Shown in pieces: positions 48,719 to 57,881 of a DNA stretch of 64,000 nucleotides. Location: the NCBI GenBank assembly GCA_030429955.1, contig JAUIGO010000004.1, forward strand, positions 1-64,000. The letters run 5' to 3'. This DNA comes from Bacteroidia bacterium (GTDB lineage Bacteria; Bacteroidota; Bacteroidia; Flavobacteriales; Flavobacteriaceae). Position 1 is the first letter of the stretch, and each line of letters opens with the position of its first letter. The notes under the pieces were generated by a model that made no database searches, was not told the origin of the DNA, and saw only the letters and a program-made list of their open reading frames with translations. Position numbers and translations under genes: made by a program.

Positions 48719-49881
48719 TGAATAATATTCTCATCATAACGAGTTATTTTCCTCCTGAAATTGGAGCAGCTTCAAATCGTATTTTCCATTTAGCTGAAGG
48801 GTTAGAAAAAAGAGGCTTTAAAGTTCATGTCATAACACCATTGCCTAATTACCCTACAGGAAAAATTTTTGATGCCTACAAGGGTAAGTTTAAGCAAACT
48901 TCAGTTGAAAATAATATCACTATTCATCGCTTATGGATTTATGCTAGTAACTCCAAAAACAAACTCTTAAGGTTAATCGCAATGTTGTCGTACAGTTTTA
49001 GTTTAATCTGGTTTTTTCTTTGGAATAGAATCCCAAAGACAGTTATTGTACAATCTCCTCCTTTGTTAGTTGCTTTTACTTCAATGTTTTTTTTACGTTC
49101 AAAAAAGCGAAAATTAGTTTTAAATGTTAGTGATTTATGGCCAATTGCAGGATTAGAACTTGGCGCTTTTAAAAAGAATTTTAGTTATACAGTACTCGAG
49201 AAAATTGAACGATTTAATTATAAAAAAGCAGATTTGATGTTAGGGCAAAGTGAAGAAATATTAGCTCATGTAACTTCAATTATTCCCAATAAAAATTCTC
49301 TTTTATATAGAAACTACCCAAATTTTGAGACACCGAAAACAGAGGTTAGAAGTGCTTCAGGTAAAAAGATAAAATTAGTTTATGCTGGGCTTTTAGGAGT
49401 TGCACAAGGTGTCTACAGGCTTTGTGAAAAGTTAGATTTTAATAAAATAGAACTCCATATATATGGTTCTGGAGCAGAAGAAAAACAAATAAATGCTTTT
49501 ATTGAAAATCATCCTGAATTACCTATTTACTTTCATGGAAATGTAACAAGGCAAGCATTACATAAATCACTTTCGCAATATGACGTTGCTATTGTTCCTT
49601 TGTTAAATAGAATTTATGGGTCTGTGCCATCTAAAATATTTGAATTTGCCAGAGTAGGATTGCCCATTTTATATTTTGGTGGTGGAGAAGGTGAAAGCAT
49701 TGTTAAGAAATATAATTTAGGATGGATTGCAGAAGCTGGAAATTATAAAGATTTAAATTTTACAATTTCAAAAATAGATCCCTTAAAAATAACTTATGAC
49801 TATAGGTGTGAAATACAACGTTTGGCTCTTGAACAATTTGATTTTGACAATCAATTAGATAATGTAACCAAAGCTTTTTAA
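48718..49881 (+). CDS. Glycosyltransferase family 4
   Basis: A 387-residue GT-B glycosyltransferase. The acceptor domain starts NILIITSYFPPEIGAASNRI (the WbuB-like form), and the donor domain has VPSKIFEFARVGLPILYFGGG in place of the common EAMA(C)G block. It should add a sugar to a lipid-linked intermediate. It starts with GTG, sharing the G with the TAG stop of the CapK-like gene. It converges with the initiating transferase gene, with a 4-bp overlap. Confidence 0.86.
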   Translation: MNNILIITSYFPPEIGAASNRIFHLAEGLEKRGFKVHVITPLPNYPTGKIFDAYKGKFKQTSVENNITIHRLWIYASNSKNKLLRLIAMLSYSFSLIWFFLWNRIPKTVIVQSPPLLVAFTSMFFLRSKKRKLVLNVSDLWPIAGLELGAFKKNFSYTVLEKIERFNYKKADLMLGQSEEILAHVTSIIPNKNSLLYRNYPNFETPKTEVRSASGKKIKLVYAGLLGVAQGVYRLCEKLDFNKIELHIYGSGAEEKQINAFIENHPELPIYFHGNVTRQALHKSLSQYDVAIVPLLNRIYGSVPSKIFEFARVGLPILYFGGGEGESIVKKYNLGWIAEAGNYKDLNFTISKIDPLKITYDYRCEIQRLALEQFDFDNQLDNVTKAF

Positions 49882-51236
49882 TATGCCTTTTCTTCTCCTC
49901 TTATGGCATTTCTAGCTGTTTGAATAATAATTTTAAGATCCAGTAATAATGACCAGTTTTCTATGTAAAAAATATCATATTTTACCCGACCGATAATGTC
50001 TTTATCAGTTTCAACTTCACCTCTAAATCCGCTAGTTTGTGCCAATCCAGTAATACCTGGCTTTACAAAGTGTCTTACCATAAATTTATCAATGCGTTTT
50101 GCATACATATTTGTATGGCTTACCATGTGAGGTCTAGGACCTACAACAGACATGTCTCCGAATAATACATTGAAAAATTGAGGCAATTCATCAATGCTTG
50201 TTTTGCGAATGAACTTTCCAACTTTTGTAACTCTTTGATCACCTCTTGTTGCTTGGTGTAAATGAGCATCTTTATTTGGTGTCATTGACCTGAATTTATA
50301 ACAATCAAATTCTTTATAATTAAACCCGTTCCTTGACTGTTTAAAAAAAACAGGTCCTTTAGATTCCAACTTAATTAAAACAGCTATTATGGGCGTTAAC
50401 CAAGAAAGAATAAAAATGATTACAGCAGAAGAAAACACAATATCAAACCCTCTTTTTATCACCAAATTAACAGAATCCTCAAGTGGGATATTCCGCAATG
50501 ATAATATTGGAATATAATCATAATACTCGTATTTCAATTTTTTTGTGAAAATACCCTTGTTGTCAGGCAAAAACTTAAGGATTTTCAGGTTGTTATCTGC
50601 AAAATCTACAATTTCGCCAATCTGTTTATTATTTAGTTCTGATATTGAGCAATATATTTCGTCAACATTTTCTTTATTAATAAACTCAAAACAATCATTA
50701 AGTGTAAGGCTATTTTCGCCTTTCAAACCAAAAGTTCTTTTATGTGTATAGCCATATTCTGGGTTGTTCTTAAAAAAAGATTCTAGAATTGCAGTATTCT
50801 TGTTTTTTCCAATAATAACTGTATTTCTATAATTTCCTCCGAACTCAGATCGGTATTTTTGAAGCAAATAATATATGCTAAATTTAAAAATGGTTATAAT
50901 TACAAACGATGCTAGCACATATTCAAATACTAAAATGGGTCTCACACTTAAAGAATGATGAAAACCAAAAAAAGCAAACATAAACAATGTAAATAACACC
51001 ATTTGTTTTAGTATTAATGCAAATATGGATACTTCAGGTGTGTATCTATATACGTGGTAAAATTTTGAGGTTATTGATATTAATATCCATCCGATGGTTA
51101 TAAAAATTGAATATGTTAAAGGATCTACATTTTTGAAGAAAAACAAAATAGCCAAAGAGTTTATGATACCTAAATCTATTAAGTATGACATAGGGCTTAA
51201 GTAGCCTGAATATCTACCTTGTGTAAACGTATTCAA
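49878..51236 (-). CDS. Initiating polyprenyl-phosphate glycosylphosphotransferase (WcaJ/WbaP type)
   Basis: A 452-residue membrane enzyme. Four N-terminal membrane helices and a CoA-binding-like central domain (about 135-230) precede the bacterial sugar transferase domain (about 265-452): RGFDIVFSSAVIIF, CYKFRSMTPN, RKTSIDELPQFFNVLFGDMS and VVGPRPH. It starts repeat-unit synthesis by moving a sugar-1-phosphate onto undecaprenyl phosphate. It begins 1 bp after the uxs stop, in the long minus-strand run. Confidence 0.92.
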   Translation of the reverse strand: MNTFTQGRYSGYLSPMSYLIDLGIINSLAILFFFKNVDPLTYSIFITIGWILISITSKFYHVYRYTPEVSIFALILKQMVLFTLFMFAFFGFHHSLSVRPILVFEYVLASFVIITIFKFSIYYLLQKYRSEFGGNYRNTVIIGKNKNTAILESFFKNNPEYGYTHKRTFGLKGENSLTLNDCFEFINKENVDEIYCSISELNNKQIGEIVDFADNNLKILKFLPDNKGIFTKKLKYEYYDYIPILSLRNIPLEDSVNLVIKRGFDIVFSSAVIIFILSWLTPIIAVLIKLESKGPVFFKQSRNGFNYKEFDCYKFRSMTPNKDAHLHQATRGDQRVTKVGKFIRKTSIDELPQFFNVLFGDMSVVGPRPHMVSHTNMYAKRIDKFMVRHFVKPGITGLAQTSGFRGEVETDKDIIGRVKYDIFYIENWSLLLDLKIIIQTARNAIRGEEKAY

Positions 51237-51237
51237 T

Positions 51238-52227
51238 TTATTTTTTTATATGTTTAGAAAAATCTTTATGCTCGCTTTTGTAAAGCTTATCTTTAGGAAG
51301 CTTTTTAAAGTAATCGAAAGTTTTTTGCATTCCTTCTTGTCTTCCAATTATTGGACTCCAATTTAGTATTTTTTTTGCTAATGAAATATCTGGCTGTCTC
51401 TGCAATGGATCATCAACAGGAAGCTCTTTATAGATGATCTTTTGGTTTGTTTTTGTCAATTTAATAATCTCATTGGCAAAATCTTTTATGGAAATTTCAT
51501 GTGGATTTCCAATATTGACTGGATAGGAATAATCACTAAACAACAATCTATAAATTCCTTCTACTTGATCATCAACATAACAAAAAGAGCGAGTTTGCAA
51601 GCCATCTCCAAAAATGGTTAAATCTTCTCCGCGTAGTGCTTGCCCCATAAAAGCAGGAATGACTCGTCCGTCATTTAATCGCATTCTTGGTCCATAAGTA
51701 TTGAAAATACGGACTATCCTAGTTTCTAAGCCATGAAACCGATGATAAGCCATAGTTATGGACTCTTGAAATCGTTTTGCTTCATCGTAAACACCACGTG
51801 GTCCAATAGTATTTACATTGCCATAATAATCTTCAGTCTGAGGATGCACTAATGGATCTCCATAAACCTCAGAAGTTGATGCTATTAATATTCTAGCTTT
51901 TTTAGCTTTTGCCAAACCCAATAAATTATGGGTTCCTAAAGATCCTACTTTAAGAGTTTGAATCGGTATTTTTAAATAATCTATAGGACTGGCTGGAGAC
52001 GCAAAGTGAAGGATATAGTCGAGGTTACCTTCAATCTTTACAAATTCAGTAACGTCATGCTCAATAAATTGGAAATTGGGGTTGTTTTTTAGGTGTTCAA
52101 TATTTGATATATCTCCTGTAATAAAATTATCCATTCCAATGACATGGAAATTTTCTGAGATAAATTTATCGCATAAATGTGACCCTAAAAAACCTGCAGC
52201 TCCAGTAATTAAAACATTTTTTTTCAA
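51238..52227 (-). CDS. uxs: UDP-glucuronate decarboxylase (UDP-xylose synthase)
   Basis: A 329-residue extended short-chain dehydrogenase. The NAD-binding motif is GAAGFLGSH (9-17), the catalytic Tyr147-x3-Lys151 lies in GVYDEAKR, and [16 protein letters not shown] is the form specific to UDP-glucuronate decarboxylases; the SEVYGDP and [14 protein letters not shown] blocks also agree. It makes UDP-xylose from UDP-glucuronate, the product of the gene just upstream. The two are 20 bp apart. Confidence 0.92.
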   Translation of the reverse strand: MKKNVLITGAAGFLGSHLCDKFISENFHVIGMDNFITGDISNIEHLKNNPNFQFIEHDVTEFVKIEGNLDYILHFASPASPIDYLKIPIQTLKVGSLGTHNLLGLAKAKKARILIASTSEVYGDPLVHPQTEDYYGNVNTIGPRGVYDEAKRFQESITMAYHRFHGLETRIVRIFNTYGPRMRLNDGRVIPAFMGQALRGEDLTIFGDGLQTRSFCYVDDQVEGIYRLLFSDYSYPVNIGNPHEISIKDFANEIIKLTKTNQKIIYKELPVDDPLQRQPDISLAKKILNWSPIIGRQEGMQKTFDYFKKLPKDKLYKSEHKDFSKHIKK

Positions 52228-52247
52228 TTTGATGCTTTTAATTTATG

Positions 52248-53648
52248 TTACTCTACTCCTTTACCTATTTTATAATATACAAATCCAATATCTTCGAGCA
52301 GATTTTGGTCTAAAATTCCTCTTCCATCAAAAACAAATGCTGGTTTTTGCATTTTATTATATATTTTCTGCCAATCGTAGTTGGCAAATTCATCCCATTC
52401 TGTTAATACTGCAATAGCATGTGCCTTATCGCATGTTTTATAAGGGTTGCTTTCTACTTTTAGAAGCGCTTTGTTTTCTTCAGAAGAACGTGTGTTCAAA
52501 TAGTCTAAATCGGAATAAATACGCTCTTCAATAACCTTTGGGTCGTATACAGATATATTAGCTTGCTCATTTAACAGGTTGTCTGCAACATTAATTGCAG
52601 CAGATTCTCGTGTGTCATTGGTGTCTTTTTTAAAAGCCCAACCTAGAAATGCAATTTTTTTTCCTGATACTGTATTGTATAAAGTACGCACAATGTTGTC
52701 TGAAAATCTTTGTTTTTGGTGATTATTCATAATAATTACCTGCTCCCAGTAATTTGCCACTTCATCAAGCCCATAGCTTTTGGCAATATATACTAGATTT
52801 AGTATGTCTTTTTGAAAACAAGATCCTCCAAATCCAACTGAAGCTTTTAAAAACTTTGAGCCTATACGACTATCCATTCCAATAGCTTTTGCAACCTCAT
52901 TAACATCTGCTCCTGTTTTTTCACAAATTTCAGACATTGCGTTAATTGAAGATACGCGTTGTGCGAGGAAAGCATTGGCCGTTAATTTAGATAACTCTGA
53001 TGACCATACGTTTGTGGTTAATATACGGTCTTTTGGCACCCAATTAGCATAAATTCCTACTAAGGCATTTACTGCTTTAGTGCCTTCAGGTGTTGTGTCT
53101 CCTCCTATAAGTACACGATCAGGTTTAAGTAAATCTGAAACTGCAGTTCCTTCAGCCAAAAATTCAGGATTTGATAAAATTTGAAACTGTACATCGTTAC
53201 CTGTATTATCCAAAATACTTTTAATGGCCGAAGCTGTTCGCACTGGTAGTGTGGATTTTTCAACTACAATTTTATTTGTTTTTGAAACTTTGGCTATTTG
53301 TCGCGCGCATAATTCAATGTATTTTAAATCTGCAGCCATACCTTTTCCCTTTCCGTAAGTTTTTGTTGGAGTGTTTACAGAGATAAAAATCATTTCGGCT
53401 TCATCAATTGCTTTATCAACGTTTGTGGAAAAAAACAAATTTCTGCCTCTTGCCTGTTTTACAATAGCATCTAACCCTGGTTCAAATACAGGTAATTTAT
53501 TTAGGTCATCATTATTCCACGCTGCAATTCTTGCATCATTAATATCTACAACAGTGACTTTTATGTGTGGGCATTTTTGAGCAATGACAGCCATTGTTGG
53601 GCCACCAACATAACCTGCACCAATACAACAGATGTTTTTTATATTCAT
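52248..53648 (-). CDS. ugd: UDP-glucose 6-dehydrogenase
   Basis: A 466-residue enzyme of the eukaryote-like UGDH branch. The N-terminal NAD-binding motif is [11 protein letters not shown], the catalytic cysteine is Cys277 in FGGSCFQKD, and the C-terminal block is [16 protein letters not shown]. It oxidises UDP-glucose to UDP-glucuronate, which the next gene converts to UDP-xylose. It has its own consensus promoter upstream, so ugd, uxs and the initiating transferase may form a separate transcript. Confidence 0.95.
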   Translation of the reverse strand: MNIKNICCIGAGYVGGPTMAVIAQKCPHIKVTVVDINDARIAAWNNDDLNKLPVFEPGLDAIVKQARGRNLFFSTNVDKAIDEAEMIFISVNTPTKTYGKGKGMAADLKYIELCARQIAKVSKTNKIVVEKSTLPVRTASAIKSILDNTGNDVQFQILSNPEFLAEGTAVSDLLKPDRVLIGGDTTPEGTKAVNALVGIYANWVPKDRILTTNVWSSELSKLTANAFLAQRVSSINAMSEICEKTGADVNEVAKAIGMDSRIGSKFLKASVGFGGSCFQKDILNLVYIAKSYGLDEVANYWEQVIIMNNHQKQRFSDNIVRTLYNTVSGKKIAFLGWAFKKDTNDTRESAAINVADNLLNEQANISVYDPKVIEERIYSDLDYLNTRSSEENKALLKVESNPYKTCDKAHAIAVLTEWDEFANYDWQKIYNKMQKPAFVFDGRGILDQNLLEDIGFVYYKIGKGVE

Positions 53649-53667
53649 TTACTAGATTTTATTGTGC

Positions 53668-53697
53668 CAAAGGTAATATAAATCTATGTGGCTGCAA
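53668..53697 (-). promoter_or_regulatory. Promoter of ugd
   Basis: On the minus strand TTG (53697-53695), a 19-bp spacer and TACCTTTG (53675-53668) match the consensus. The predicted start is near 53663, about 15 nt before the ATG. Confidence 0.78.
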
Positions 53698-53728
53698 ATT
53701 GTTTGTAATTAAGATCTATTGTGGGCAT

Positions 53729-54463
53729 TTAGTTAAGACCAATGCGTTCTTTAATTACTAAAAGAATAAATTTTGTATTACCGATTAGATACCGTTTCCA
53801 CATACGATTAGGTTCTTGAGAGAATCTATAAAACCACTCAAGTCCTACATTTTGCATCCATAATGGTGCGCGTTTAACTTTTCCGGAAACAACGTCAAAA
53901 CTTCCGCCTACTCCCATAATAAAGTTTACATTATTTAATAAATCTTTATTCTCATAGAGAAAGTTTTCCTTGGTAGGTGAGCTTATAGCAACGAATAGGA
54001 TATTTGCTCCGCTATTTGAAATTTGTTTTGCAATATCTTGTTCTTCTTCCTTTTTAAAATAACCGTTTCTATGACCTGCTATGATATTAGAAGAGTATTG
54101 ATTTTTATATTTATTGATAACGTCTAATACGACCTCTTCTTTAGCTCCAAAAAAGAAAATTTTATATTCTTTTTCATGAGCCATTTTCACTAGGTTTTCC
54201 ATAAGGTCTATTCCGGCCACTCTTTCTTTTAATGGTTTACCTAAAATTTTTGAAGCCCAAACAACAGCTTGTCCATCTGCATTAATAATATCACTTTCAT
54301 TAACGCTTTTCCTTAATTGTAAATCTGTTTGCATTGCTACAATTTTTCCGGCGTTGACCACAACATGATGCAGTTGTTTCCCTTCTATTATAGTAGAATC
54401 AATAAGTTGCAATGTTTCTTGCATATTGATATTATTAATTCTTGTGTTTAAAATCTCTATCAT
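53729..54463 (-). CDS. WecG/TagA/CpsF family glycosyltransferase
   Basis: A 244-residue enzyme with the family blocks NADGQAVVWASKILG, ERVAGIDLM, the IFFFGAKEE strand and MGVGGSFDVVSGKVKRAP ending in the typical WFYRFSQEPNRMWKRYLIGN. Members add ManNAc-type or glucose-type residues to lipid-linked sugars during capsule or teichoic-acid-like synthesis. The start overlaps the upstream membrane protein gene by 4 bp. Confidence 0.92.
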   Translation of the reverse strand: MIEILNTRINNINMQETLQLIDSTIIEGKQLHHVVVNAGKIVAMQTDLQLRKSVNESDIINADGQAVVWASKILGKPLKERVAGIDLMENLVKMAHEKEYKIFFFGAKEEVVLDVINKYKNQYSSNIIAGHRNGYFKKEEEQDIAKQISNSGANILFVAISSPTKENFLYENKDLLNNVNFIMGVGGSFDVVSGKVKRAPLWMQNVGLEWFYRFSQEPNRMWKRYLIGNTKFILLVIKERIGLN

Positions 54464-55653
54464 GTATTAAGCTTTTCGAGGTATAAAGGGTTTTTAATTG
54501 CTATCACATACAAAAATGATAATATGTAACTCAATGTAATTGACTTTAAAGAATTTCCCATTAGTATAATAACACAAAATAAGGTTCCAAAAAGAACGAT
54601 GTTTACATTATTAAAAGGTATCGGCTTTAATAGGATTTTGTAATAAAAAAAGACTAATATTATAAGCCCTATAACACCTAAGCTCAAAAATATGTCTATT
54701 AGCTCCATTTCTACGAGTGTTTTTTTTCTGTTAATACCTCCAATTAAATAATTGACAATATTCCAGTTTTCACTAATATATACTTTTGCATTTTGGAAGC
54801 TCAAATTCCTAAATGACAATAAAAAGGTCAAAGTGTTTTCTTCTAAATATAATCTATAGAGCATTTGGAATTTGTTAATCAGGAAGGTCTTAAACACATT
54901 ATAATTTATAGCTGTAAAAATTGATCCCAGTGCAATAGCTGACATTACAATTTTATTTTTATAGGTTTTATGAGTTATAAAAAGCATGAGTAAGAAAACC
55001 ATTAAAAAGAAATAAACAGCCTTTGTCCCTATGAGTAATGATGATAAAATAGTAATGATGATAAAAACAGGAGATATTTTTTTAATATTCTTATTGTAGA
55101 AATATAAAATTAAAGTTGATGTAATCATAAAATAACTAGAAAAAGAAGATGGATACAAAAGACCTGAGAAACCAAATCTTGGGTTTATATAGGTTTTTGA
55201 AAATGAAAATGAAAATATTGCCCCAATGATAATAGCAAAGCAGACAAGTAATAATGTGAACTTAAAAAAATTGAAAATGAAAATTATATCACGTTTTCTA
55301 AGGTGTTTTAAGTATTCGTAAAGAAAAAAAACGAAAGAAAATGAAAATACTGTTTTTAAAACTTCTTTAAAGTATTGTGAAACGTCGTCATAAAAATGAA
55401 AAATCAATAATGAACTTGTTGCTTTTATTAAAAGTAGTGCGAGTGTTATTAAGATAAGGTTATAATCTCTTTTGTAAAATAATACTAAACTAATTGCAAC
55501 AAAAAAAATGGCGTCTGGAATCCAAGTGTATTTTAAGTGTTCTCCTTGATAAAACAACATATATTTATAGCCTACAGAGAGTAATAAGCTTATTGAAAAA
55601 AAAGCAATAAAATAATGTCCTTTGTAAAAAAATTTATCAATTTGCCACATCAA
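54460..55653 (-). CDS. O-antigen polymerase/ligase-like membrane protein
   Basis: A 397-residue protein with about ten to twelve membrane helices and a larger loop after residue 270, the layout of Wzy or O-antigen-ligase proteins. Sequence motifs are weak, as is normal for the group. It overlaps the WecG-like gene downstream and the Wzy_C-like gene upstream by 4 bp each. The pair of adjacent genes suggests one polymerase and one ligase, but which is which cannot be decided. Confidence 0.7.
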   Translation of the reverse strand: MMWQIDKFFYKGHYFIAFFSISLLLSVGYKYMLFYQGEHLKYTWIPDAIFFVAISLVLFYKRDYNLILITLALLLIKATSSLLIFHFYDDVSQYFKEVLKTVFSFSFVFFLYEYLKHLRKRDIIFIFNFFKFTLLLVCFAIIIGAIFSFSFSKTYINPRFGFSGLLYPSSFSSYFMITSTLILYFYNKNIKKISPVFIIITILSSLLIGTKAVYFFLMVFLLMLFITHKTYKNKIVMSAIALGSIFTAINYNVFKTFLINKFQMLYRLYLEENTLTFLLSFRNLSFQNAKVYISENWNIVNYLIGGINRKKTLVEMELIDIFLSLGVIGLIILVFFYYKILLKPIPFNNVNIVLFGTLFCVIILMGNSLKSITLSYILSFLYVIAIKNPLYLEKLNT

Positions 55654-56855
55654 TTAATGGATTTGTTTTTTTCAGGATGCTTCATTGTTGTAAAAGAATA
55701 AAAACATAAAAAAGTAAATAATAAAATTCCTTTTTGCCTTTCTAAAATAGATTCTGTTAAGCCAAAAACCAAAAATGCCAATATAAATTCTAAAACCATA
55801 TAGTCTTTGTTCTTTATGGCATGATAAGCAATATACCCAATTAATAAAAGAAATAAAACAAAACCTAATATACCATGACCAGCTAAAATACTTAAATATT
55901 GGTTGTGAGGATTATACTTTCTTTGGGAACAAGGCCAGCATTCAATAGCCTTAGACCTGTACTGTTTGTTTAACTCATCATTTAGCCCTCCTGTACCATA
56001 TCCAAACCAAACATTTTCTTTCCAAACATTTTTTGCCGCAATAATCTTAGCCACTCTTACAGATACGCTACCATAATCATTATTATCATAATGGTTCAAG
56101 CCTTTAAAAGTTGCTAATTGGTTGATTTTATATTGAAAATCATTAGATATAAAGTAAAAAGAAACAGAGACAATGCATGACACTATTAAAGCAATGATAT
56201 ATTCTTTCTTTCTAAAAAATATTGCTCTATATACAAATAACACTATCAAAGCTAGAAGAGCTATTCTGCTTGCTGAAAAAATAATAAAAAGTATGTTTAT
56301 ACTTATTAGTAATAAATTAACCTTCTTTCTGAAAATTTTATTTCGATCTAAGATAACAATGCTTATTATAGCGTAAAGCCCCATATAGGTTGGGTGGAAA
56401 CCATAATCCTCAATGTTTTGAAAATACCACCGATTTTCTGAATTAAAAAACAAATAATCAACCCCACAAAAAAACATAGTAAAAACAGCAACCGCCGAAA
56501 ACCCCAAAATAAAGCCTTTATAAACCGAATTAACGTGTTTAATAAAGTTAGGCAGAATTGCCAACGGCAATGCCACAAACGCTAAGTTTTTTTCTATAAA
56601 TTTTATACCTACATGAACATTATGGCTACCAAAAAGCCTTATAGAATAATAAACAAAAATGGCAAAAAACAGATAAGCTACTATAGGCTGGTATTTTAAC
56701 CCTATTTTATGTTTAACTCTTAAAGCCACAGAAACTAAAACCAAAGCTATAATAACCAATGGAGCCACACGCTCTGGAAGCGACAAACTAACGGCAAGTG
56801 CAACCAATAAAAATTGATAGCCCTGTTCTAAACTAATGTTCCTTAAATTCATCAA
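55650..56855 (-). CDS. O-antigen ligase family protein (Wzy_C domain)
   Basis: A 401-residue membrane protein with about ten helices. The periplasmic loop near 275-320 has the group's signature VWFGYGTGGLNDELN followed by YNPHNQYLSILAGHGILGF, where the conserved His lies. It should polymerise repeat units or attach a finished glycan to its carrier. It overlaps the upstream glycosyltransferase 4 gene by 23 bp. Confidence 0.85.
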   Translation of the reverse strand: MMNLRNISLEQGYQFLLVALAVSLSLPERVAPLVIIALVLVSVALRVKHKIGLKYQPIVAYLFFAIFVYYSIRLFGSHNVHVGIKFIEKNLAFVALPLAILPNFIKHVNSVYKGFILGFSAVAVFTMFFCGVDYLFFNSENRWYFQNIEDYGFHPTYMGLYAIISIVILDRNKIFRKKVNLLLISINILFIIFSASRIALLALIVLFVYRAIFFRKKEYIIALIVSCIVSVSFYFISNDFQYKINQLATFKGLNHYDNNDYGSVSVRVAKIIAAKNVWKENVWFGYGTGGLNDELNKQYRSKAIECWPCSQRKYNPHNQYLSILAGHGILGFVLFLLLIGYIAYHAIKNKDYMVLEFILAFLVFGLTESILERQKGILLFTFLCFYSFTTMKHPEKNKSIN

Positions 56856-57840
56856 TCAAGTAATTGTAATAGTTCTCAATCATGTTATCATAACTGAACT
56901 TTATCTTAAATTGTTCCTTGGCATTTTTACTTAAAGTAGCATAGGTGCAATCGGCCATATTTGGGAGCTCCTTTAAAGTGTTTTTTAAATCTTCAATAGA
57001 AGAAACAACATAACCGTTTTTACGGTTTTCTATTACTTCAGTATTACCTCCTACATCGTTGCAAATACACGGAACACCGTAAGAGATTGCTTCTATTAAA
57101 CTTAAAGGCAAGCCCTCGTTTTTGGAAAAAAGCAGTACAAAGTCTGCTTCTTTATATAAACGCTCCATGTCTTTAATATAGCCCAATGCCACAAAACGCT
57201 GATGATTCTTAATTTCCTCTTTAAGTAAGCCCAACTGTGGGCCATCACCAGCAAAAAGTATGGTAACATTATCTGGTATATGTTGTTTTAATTCCTTTGT
57301 TATTGTTAATTGTTGTTTTAAACCATAAATCTTCCCTGGCCATAAAACTTTTAGTTTTTTTGACCTCTCTAATTTTGAAGAGTTTCTCACATCATTAATC
57401 CCATTGTAAATTACTTTACTATGTTTATCAAAATATTCTTTTATACTTTGATCGACCTTATGTGAGACACTTACTATTCTTTTTGGTAAAAAAGTTAAGT
57501 GTTTTAAAGTACCGTTTTGAGTGTGTGCAACATGAACTATTTTTATCTTCTTCAAAAATATTTTAGCGGTTAGCACCAAAAGGGTTGTTATTTTTCTGTG
57601 ATGCGAAATAAAAATAGCATCAGGGTTATTTTTTATAAGCTTAAAAGAGTTAAACTTTATGTATTCGTTTTTTGTTATTTGTTGTATATATGTAGCATCA
57701 ATCTGTTGGTAACTGGAAAAACTGCTCACCAAGCCCTTTTCTATTCCTTCTTTTTTTAGAAGGCCATTATGTATTGACAAGCACATGTTTTGCGCACCGC
57801 CAACATTGCTAAAGCTTGTATATAGACTAATGATTTTCAT
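56833..57840 (-). CDS. Glycosyltransferase family 4
   Basis: A 335-residue GT-B enzyme with the acceptor-side start KIISLYTSFSNVGGAQNM and the donor-side blocks VLWPGKIYGLKQQ, FVLLFSKNEGLPLSLIEAIS and GVPCICNDVGGNTEVI (the E-x7-E form). The first 25 codons are repeated at 60030-60107 on the far side of the beta-helix gene, so the 5' end marks a recombination border. The protein itself is complete. Confidence 0.92.
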   Translation of the reverse strand: MKIISLYTSFSNVGGAQNMCLSIHNGLLKKEGIEKGLVSSFSSYQQIDATYIQQITKNEYIKFNSFKLIKNNPDAIFISHHRKITTLLVLTAKIFLKKIKIVHVAHTQNGTLKHLTFLPKRIVSVSHKVDQSIKEYFDKHSKVIYNGINDVRNSSKLERSKKLKVLWPGKIYGLKQQLTITKELKQHIPDNVTILFAGDGPQLGLLKEEIKNHQRFVALGYIKDMERLYKEADFVLLFSKNEGLPLSLIEAISYGVPCICNDVGGNTEVIENRKNGYVVSSIEDLKNTLKELPNMADCTYATLSKNAKEQFKIKFSYDNMIENYYNYLIDEFKEH

Positions 57841-57881
57841 TCTACTACTGTTTCTATCATCTTTTTAGATGAGTTAATAAT

